Assembly (NCBI GenBank): GCA_045603285.1 | Contig: JAZULW010000125.1 | Location: 1-10,065, forward strand | Direction of reading: 5' to 3' | Length of the DNA: 10,065 nt | Source of the DNA: RGIG3009 sp045603285 | GTDB lineage: Bacteria; Bacillota; Clostridia; Oscillospirales; Acutalibacteraceae | In this document: one piece after another, positions 6,936 to 10,065 of the stretch | Layout of the letters: each line of letters starts with the position of its first letter | Numbering within the stretch: the first letter of the stretch is position 1 | Position numbers and translations under genes: made by a program | The notes under the pieces: model-generated | The model's database searches: none | What the model saw: only the letters and a program-made list of their open reading frames with translations | Told to the model about the DNA's origin: nothing

Positions 6936-6992
6936 ATGAAACAAGATATCGCACTATGGCAGTTCGGCGGGTTTTCGTTGACTGCACTTTTT
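6936..6992 (+). pseudogene. Possible 5' remnant of a small membrane-protein gene
   Basis: An ATG at 6936 opens a frame starting MKQDIALWQFGGFSLTALF. From memory, this resembles the N terminus of a family of small clostridial membrane proteins (DUF6512-like, with an LWQF-x-GF start). After about 19 residues the resemblance ends and the frame runs antisense into the oxidoreductase gene, whose stop codon is at 6995-6997. The ribosome binding site is weak. A truncated remnant is possible, but the match is short and may be chance. Confidence 0.25.
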
Positions 6993-6994
6993 GT

Positions 6995-8293
6995 TCACCA
7001 CTGTGTATCATCGGTAGCAGGGTTATTGATCAACTCCCCCGCTTCCGTGAAACGGGAACCATGGCAAGGGCAATCCCACGAATGTTCGGCAGGGTTATAT
7101 TTGAGAGCACAACCAAGGTGCGGGCAACGTGGTGCCGTAGGTGTCAAAAGCCCCACCATCGATTCGAAGGCGTTGACGGCAAGCTGAGGGTGCAACATGC
7201 TGCGCGACGGCGCAAAAACCTCGGCATACGGGTTGCTCTTTCCGCGCACCAAATCGCACAAGATACCCGCCGCCACCATCGCGGAGGTCATTCCCCATTT
7301 GTTAAACCCCGTGGCCACAAACAAATCGGATGTACGGTTGGAATACGGCCCAATGTACGGAACGCGGTCCAACGTCATACAGTCCTGTGTGGCCCAACGC
7401 CCCACGATGGTTGCGTGGGGATAATACGTTTTTGCAACCCTTTCCAGTTCTTGCCAACAACCGCCCGACTTTCCTGTGCGGTGTCCTCCGCCGCCAAGCA
7501 ACAACAAACGGCCGTAATGGCGAAAAGAAAGCCCGGTATCCGCTTCGTCCACATACATTCCGTCCACTTGCGGCGCGCCTTCCAACGCCAATACGTAAGA
7601 CCGATGTTGATACAGTTTCAAAAAGTAACCGCCGTGTTTATTGATCATAGGAAAATGCGTCGCGATGATCATTTTTTTGCACTGGATCTCCCCACGGGGT
7701 GTTACTGCCTTGTGAGGTGATACCTCTACCACTTTGGTGTTTTCATAAACGAGCAAATCTTTTGCCAGTTGGTAAGCAAATTTCAAGGGGTGAAACTGTG
7801 CTTGTCCCTCCACGCGCACCGCACCCGCAACGGAAAACGGGAGCTGAGGTGCATCCGAAAACGCCGCTTTTGCCCCCAACCGATTCAGCGCCTTGATTTC
7901 ACGCGCTATTTTATTGCGGTCGTCCAATGAATAGACATACGAATCTTGTTTCTCATAATCGCAGTCCATCTCACGGCAAAGACGGGCATACCTCTCCCCT
8001 GCGCGGCAGTTCGCCTGCAAATACAACCGTGCCTTTTCTTCTCCATAGCGTTTTATCAATTTGTCGTATACGAGCCCGTGACCAAGTGTGATTTTGGCGG
8101 TTGTGTTTTGGGTAATACCGTTGCATAGCCGATCGGCCTCTGCCAACACGCACTCCACGCCCGCATTTTTCAGCATATGCGCACACAATATCCCCGTTAT
8201 GCCACCGCCAATTATCAACACATCCGTATGGATGTTGTTTTCAAGCGATGCAAACCGCTTCGGTTCCCCATGCGTTGTCCAAACAGATTTCAT
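6995..8293 (-). CDS. FAD-dependent oxidoreductase with C-terminal Rieske [2Fe-2S] domain
   Basis: The 432-residue protein joins a DAO-type FAD oxidoreductase to a Rieske iron-sulfur domain. The N-terminal Rossmann motif TDVLIIGGGITGILCAHMLK binds the ADP part of FAD and is followed by an acidic residue in VLAEADRL. The segment LFVATGFNKWGMTSAMVAAGI is the typical C-terminal FAD-contact region. The Rieske ligands are C390 and H392 (CPHLGC) and C408 and H411 (CPCHGS). Both centres are complete, so electron transfer between flavin and the cluster is expected. The substrate is unknown; related proteins (for example Bacillus YhfW) are poorly characterised. Start at ATG 8293 follows a GGGGTGG ribosome binding site; longer in-frame starts lack one. 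The protein ends soon after the Rieske domain. It converges on the manganese catalase gene and shares its terminator. Confidence 0.93.
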   Translation of the reverse strand: MKSVWTTHGEPKRFASLENNIHTDVLIIGGGITGILCAHMLKNAGVECVLAEADRLCNGITQNTTAKITLGHGLVYDKLIKRYGEEKARLYLQANCRAGERYARLCREMDCDYEKQDSYVYSLDDRNKIAREIKALNRLGAKAAFSDAPQLPFSVAGAVRVEGQAQFHPLKFAYQLAKDLLVYENTKVVEVSPHKAVTPRGEIQCKKMIIATHFPMINKHGGYFLKLYQHRSYVLALEGAPQVDGMYVDEADTGLSFRHYGRLLLLGGGGHRTGKSGGCWQELERVAKTYYPHATIVGRWATQDCMTLDRVPYIGPYSNRTSDLFVATGFNKWGMTSAMVAAGILCDLVRGKSNPYAEVFAPSRSMLHPQLAVNAFESMVGLLTPTAPRCPHLGCALKYNPAEHSWDCPCHGSRFTEAGELINNPATDDTQW

Positions 8294-8318
8294 ACGTATT
8301 CCACCCCATATTCTCGGT

Positions 8319-8346
8319 TCTATACGTAGTATGAGCACCCGTACAA
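8319..8346 (-). promoter_or_regulatory. Candidate promoter of the Rieske oxidoreductase gene
   Basis: On the minus strand TTGTAC (8346-8341) and TATAGA (8324-8319) are 16 bases apart, placing the start about 20 bases before the ATG. A better -35 sequence, TTGACA (8361-8356), lies further upstream but has no -10 box at a suitable distance. The rest of 8347-8411 shows nothing else I can assign. Confidence 0.4.
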
Positions 8347-8411
8347 CGCACACACCTGTCAATTTTTGTATGCATAAGAGAGCGCACCGTTGATTGGAAA
8401 CAAACAAAAAA

Positions 8412-8440
8412 ACAGCCCAAGCACAGGGTGCTCGGGCTGT
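8412..8440 (-). terminator. Intrinsic terminator of the TIM-barrel isomerase gene
   Basis: Read on the minus strand, ACAGCCCGAGCAC pairs with GTGCTTGGGCTGT around a three-base loop. All thirteen positions pair, one as G-U, and a run of seven T follows. On the plus strand the same hairpin has an A-C mismatch, and its trailing T run is interrupted. The terminator therefore serves the minus-strand gene that ends ten bases away. Confidence 0.9.
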
Positions 8441-8449
8441 TTGTTTTGT

Positions 8450-9304
8450 TTAGATGATTTCGAGGTCGTTGCCGTAGATTTCACGCAACAATCCTTCCAG
8501 ATACCGGCGGCTTTCCATAATGTCAATGATTTGCTGGTCGCCTTCGATCTCGCGCTCAATGGTGATGTTCTGGTTGTACCCAATGTCGTGCAAACGCTCA
8601 AACACCGCACGGAACGGCACCACACCTTGACCAATGGGACGTTCTTCACCAAGATCGTGACCGTTGGCAGGGAAAAGGGTGTCTTTGGCGTGCATGTTGC
8701 GAACGTATTTTCCGAAAATGCATACGGCGTCGGCAGGGTTGGCTTTGCCGTAGCACATCAGGTTGGCGACATCGAGGTTGATACCGAGGTTGTCGGTACC
8801 GACTTGCTCAAAGGTGCGCAACATCGTCACGGGAGTTTCTTGACCCGTTTCGAACAGCAACCATTGGCCGTTCTTTTTGCAGTGCTCCGCCACGTGCCGA
8901 ACCGCCGCACAAAACGCGGGGAATTGCGGATCGTAGGGGTTTTCGGGAATGAAACCCATATGCGTCACCACGTCGGTGATGCCCATTTTTTTCGCAAAAT
9001 CGGCACCGTCGCACAAATTCTTGACGCGGATGGCACGATACTCGGGCGGCACAAGGCCCAACGTGAGAGGGCCGTCATAGAAATTCCAATATTTGGGTCC
9101 TTCCCAACCGCACCAGAACGACGTGGGGGTAATTTCATATTTAGCAAATAAGTCCATCAATTGCGCGGCATATTCATCCGTCCACAACCACGGCTCCCAC
9201 GACTGCGGTTGGCAGTATTTGAAGCCATTGTCGCATAAAATTTTTAACCGTTTTTCGGTGATCTCAATGTTGTCACCAAGAATTAAACAAGTTCCAAATC
9301 TCAT
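8450..9304 (-). CDS. Sugar phosphate isomerase/epimerase-like TIM-barrel protein
   Basis: The 284-residue protein belongs to the xylose isomerase-like TIM-barrel superfamily (AP endonuclease family 2), whose members isomerise or epimerise sugars and polyols at a divalent metal site. Candidate metal ligands appear in the expected order: E152 (LFETGQE), D178 (INLDVAN), H205 (MHAKD) and E250 (ITIERE). THMGFIPENP (114-123) follows an earlier strand and probably contributes to the pocket, and IGQGVVPF (224-231) is the common GxG(x)3-F loop. The actual substrate cannot be told. The start ATG at 9304 follows GAAAGGGA; a GTG codon directly before it is an alternative. The gene has its own terminator and promoter and stands alone, divergent from perR. 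The neighbours give no transporter or kinase to hint at a pathway. Confidence 0.9.
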   Translation of the reverse strand: MRFGTCLILGDNIEITEKRLKILCDNGFKYCQPQSWEPWLWTDEYAAQLMDLFAKYEITPTSFWCGWEGPKYWNFYDGPLTLGLVPPEYRAIRVKNLCDGADFAKKMGITDVVTHMGFIPENPYDPQFPAFCAAVRHVAEHCKKNGQWLLFETGQETPVTMLRTFEQVGTDNLGINLDVANLMCYGKANPADAVCIFGKYVRNMHAKDTLFPANGHDLGEERPIGQGVVPFRAVFERLHDIGYNQNITIEREIEGDQQIIDIMESRRYLEGLLREIYGNDLEII

Positions 9305-9341
9305 CACAATTTCCCTTTCCTCTTGCGTAATAGTCGATTTT

Positions 9342-9350
9342 ATGATAGCA
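9342..9350 (-). promoter_or_regulatory. Candidate extended -10 promoter of the isomerase gene
   Basis: On the minus strand TGC followed by TATCAT (9350-9342) forms an extended -10 element; the sequence 17 bases upstream (TTTCTT) is only a weak -35 match. The start would fall about 30 bases before the ATG. The surrounding 9351-9400 is very rich in A and T, which could act as an UP-like element. Confidence 0.4.
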
Positions 9351-9447
9351 TATGTTTTACAAAAAAGAAAGACATATTTTTGTTTTTTTATTATTTTTTT
9401 AACCTTCCGCCGCCAATTGGCTCAAAGCGCAAAATTGTTATAATTTT

Positions 9448-9462
9448 TTGAAATCATTACAA
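9448..9462. promoter_or_regulatory. Upstream Fur/PerR-type box
   Basis: TTGAAATCATTACAA differs at a single base from the perfect 7-1-7 palindrome further downstream. It lies seven bases upstream of the perR -35 box, suitable for a repressor dimer contacting the promoter edge. Confidence 0.65.
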
Positions 9463-9469
9463 AAAACAC

Positions 9470-9497
9470 TTGACAAACGCGAAACTTGTGCTATACT
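9470..9497 (+). promoter_or_regulatory. Promoter of perR
   Basis: Consensus -35 TTGACA (9470-9475), a 16-base spacer and -10 TATACT (9492-9497) are present, the latter with an extended TGC immediately upstream (9489-9491). The start is expected near 9504, inside the operator. This is a strong promoter that would need repression, fitting autoregulation. Confidence 0.85.
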
Positions 9498-9501
9498 CTA
9501 A

Positions 9502-9516
9502 TTGTAATCATTACAA
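9502..9516. promoter_or_regulatory. PerR/Fur operator (perfect 7-1-7 palindrome)
   Basis: TTGTAATCATTACAA is a perfect 7-1-7 inverted repeat, two changes per palindrome away from the Bacillus PerR box TTATAATNATTATAA. It covers the predicted transcription start, so a bound regulator would block RNA polymerase. PerR autoregulation is the obvious reading. Confidence 0.85.
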
Positions 9517-9518
9517 AT

Positions 9519-9533
9519 CAATAACGATTACAA
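9519..9533. promoter_or_regulatory. Weak third Fur/PerR-type half box
   Basis: CAATAACGATTACAA keeps the full right half (ATTACAA) of the operator but only part of the left half. It lies 17 bases centre-to-centre from the perfect box and just upstream of the ribosome binding site. Confidence 0.4.
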
Positions 9534-9547
9534 AAGGGAGTGACGCC

Positions 9548-9946
9548 ATGACAAAGCAACAAATTTCGGATGTTTTGCGGAGCCACGGTGTCTGCCCCAC
9601 TCAACAACGGGTAGCGGTGTATGAGTATCTGCTCACCCATCGCACCCATCCCACAGCGGATACGATCTACCACGCATTGGTACAAGAATCGCCCACTTTC
9701 TCACGCACAACGGTGTACAATTCAGCCAAAGCCTTAGCGGCCGCGGGCCTGATTCGCATCATCACCATTGATGCGGAGGAACAGCGATTTGATGCCGGCG
9801 TGGAAAATCACGGGCATTTCCGTTGCACCCAATGTCACGAAGTGTTCGATTTCCCTGTGTCGGAAGAGTCGGTTACGGCCCCCTCCCCTGCGTCCTTTAT
9901 GGGCCATACGTGGGATGTGTATGTATCCGGCGTATGCCCACACTGA
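9548..9946 (+). CDS. perR: Peroxide-sensing Fur-family repressor PerR (last zinc cysteine missing)
   Basis: The 132-residue protein is a Fur-family regulator. Residues 1-70 form the winged helix, with PTQQRVAVYEYL (17-28), HPTADTIYHAL (34-44) and recognition helix SRTTVYNSAKAL (52-63). The metal-sensing residues of Bacillus PerR have matches here: H34, D82 (RFDAG), H88 and H90 (ENHGH), and D101. The aspartate at 101 is the PerR-type residue, in place of the glutamate seen in Fur. The structural zinc cysteines C93 and C96 (CTQC) and C130 (GVCPH) are present. The fourth, expected three residues after C130, is exactly where TGA 9944-9946 stands; after it come four more sense codons and TAA. The start ATG 9548 has an AAAGGGAG site seven bases upstream. 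PerR represses peroxide-defence genes until iron-catalysed histidine oxidation releases it. The gene precedes a rubredoxin-type gene, probably a target. Confidence 0.93.
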   Translation: MTKQQISDVLRSHGVCPTQQRVAVYEYLLTHRTHPTADTIYHALVQESPTFSRTTVYNSAKALAAAGLIRIITIDAEEQRFDAGVENHGHFRCTQCHEVFDFPVSEESVTAPSPASFMGHTWDVYVSGVCPH

Positions 9947-9989
9947 CAAGCAAGTTTGTAAATCTAGGTAACTTTAGGAGGAAATTGGT

Positions 9990-10065
9990 ATGAAAAAGTA
10001 TGTCTGTTTGGTTTGCGGTTATGTCCACAACGGTGACGAAGCCCCCGGTTCCTGCCCCATTTGCA
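9990..10065 (+). CDS. Rubredoxin-domain protein, probably (reverse) rubrerythrin (partial)
   Basis: Only the first 25 codons are in the window. They encode a rubredoxin-like iron site, MKKYVCLVCGYVHNGDEAPG then SCPIC, with the two CxxC knuckles at C6/C9 and C22/C25. In clostridia such an N-terminal rubredoxin module, separated by about a dozen residues, is typical of reverse rubrerythrins and related NADH peroxidases, which reduce hydrogen peroxide with electrons from NAD(P)H. A stand-alone rubredoxin-like protein cannot be excluded because the rest is not visible. A perfect AGGAGG ribosome binding site (9976-9981) lies eight bases before the ATG. The gene starts 43 bases after perR with no terminator between them, so it is probably cotranscribed from the PerR-controlled promoter. 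Confidence 0.85.
   Translation, partial: MKKYVCLVCGYVHNGDEAPGSCPIC

Noticed and set aside
6797..7720. Long plus-strand open frame opposite the Rieske oxidoreductase
   Set aside because: Its composition is rich in Arg, His and Pro with no recognisable motif, and it is fully antisense to a gene with clear FAD and Rieske motifs.
8390..9151. Long plus-strand open frame opposite the TIM-barrel gene
   Set aside because: It is antisense to a well-supported protein, starts inside the terminator region and has no ribosome binding site.
9412..9421. Palindrome GCCAATTGGC in the perR-isomerase gap
   Set aside because: A ten-base palindrome is easily found by chance; no second copy or promoter overlap supports an operator.
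9944..9982. TGA in perR read as selenocysteine
   Set aside because: The bases after TGA form no convincing stable hairpin with a typical bacterial SECIS apical loop, only a three-base-pair CTA/TAG stem. A simple stop or error is more likely.
1..10065. CRISPR array, transposase or insertion sequence
   Set aside because: No set of regularly spaced direct repeats and no transposase or integrase motif was seen in the window.

Overview
The window looks like chromosomal DNA of an anaerobic, spore-forming Firmicute, probably in the class Clostridia. The evidence is the gene set: a SpoVB-type flippase beside peptidoglycan-binding proteins, a PerR regulator followed by a rubredoxin-type peroxidase gene, a clostridial-type manganese catalase and a Rieske/FAD oxidoreductase. 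Strong AGGAGG-type ribosome binding sites and sigma-A-like promoters agree with this. Genus cannot be decided from the sequence.

Layout. 1-2490 (minus strand): recJ followed by the 5' part of a rel (p)ppGpp synthetase/hydrolase gene, joined by a four-base stop/start overlap and driven by a good promoter at 2526-2554. 2628-5110 (plus strand): a compact three-gene unit encoding a proline-rich protein with a beta-sandwich-like domain, a protein with two peptidoglycan-binding domains, and a SpoVB-like flippase. 5117-5203: tRNA-Leu(UAA). Its near-consensus promoter lies inside the last codons of the flippase gene, and a hairpin terminator follows it. 5288-5923: an AT-richer stretch with a perfect 13-bp inverted repeat and a small membrane-protein gene broken by two frameshifts, both at homopolymers. 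5952-6775: a 41-residue basic protein and a manganese catalase, closed by a two-sided hairpin terminator. 6936-6992: a possible short gene remnant. 6995-8293 (minus): a FAD-dependent oxidoreductase with a C-terminal Rieske domain. 8450-9304 (minus): a xylose-isomerase-like TIM-barrel protein with its own terminator. 9548-9946 (plus): perR with several Fur/PerR-type operator boxes. 9990-end (plus): the start of a rubredoxin/rubrerythrin-type gene.

How the genes fit together. The right half (5952 to end) is largely about oxidative stress in an anaerobe: manganese catalase removes peroxide, PerR senses it, and the rubredoxin-domain protein is probably a peroxide reductase under PerR control. The Rieske/FAD protein is a redox enzyme of unknown substrate. 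The left half covers DNA repair and the stringent response, then an envelope or spore-related operon.

The points that most deserve checking are: the perR gene with a TGA exactly where the fourth structural zinc cysteine is expected; the double homopolymer frameshift; the tRNA promoter embedded in the flippase gene; and the small basic protein ahead of the catalase. I did not find a clearly new multi-gene system.
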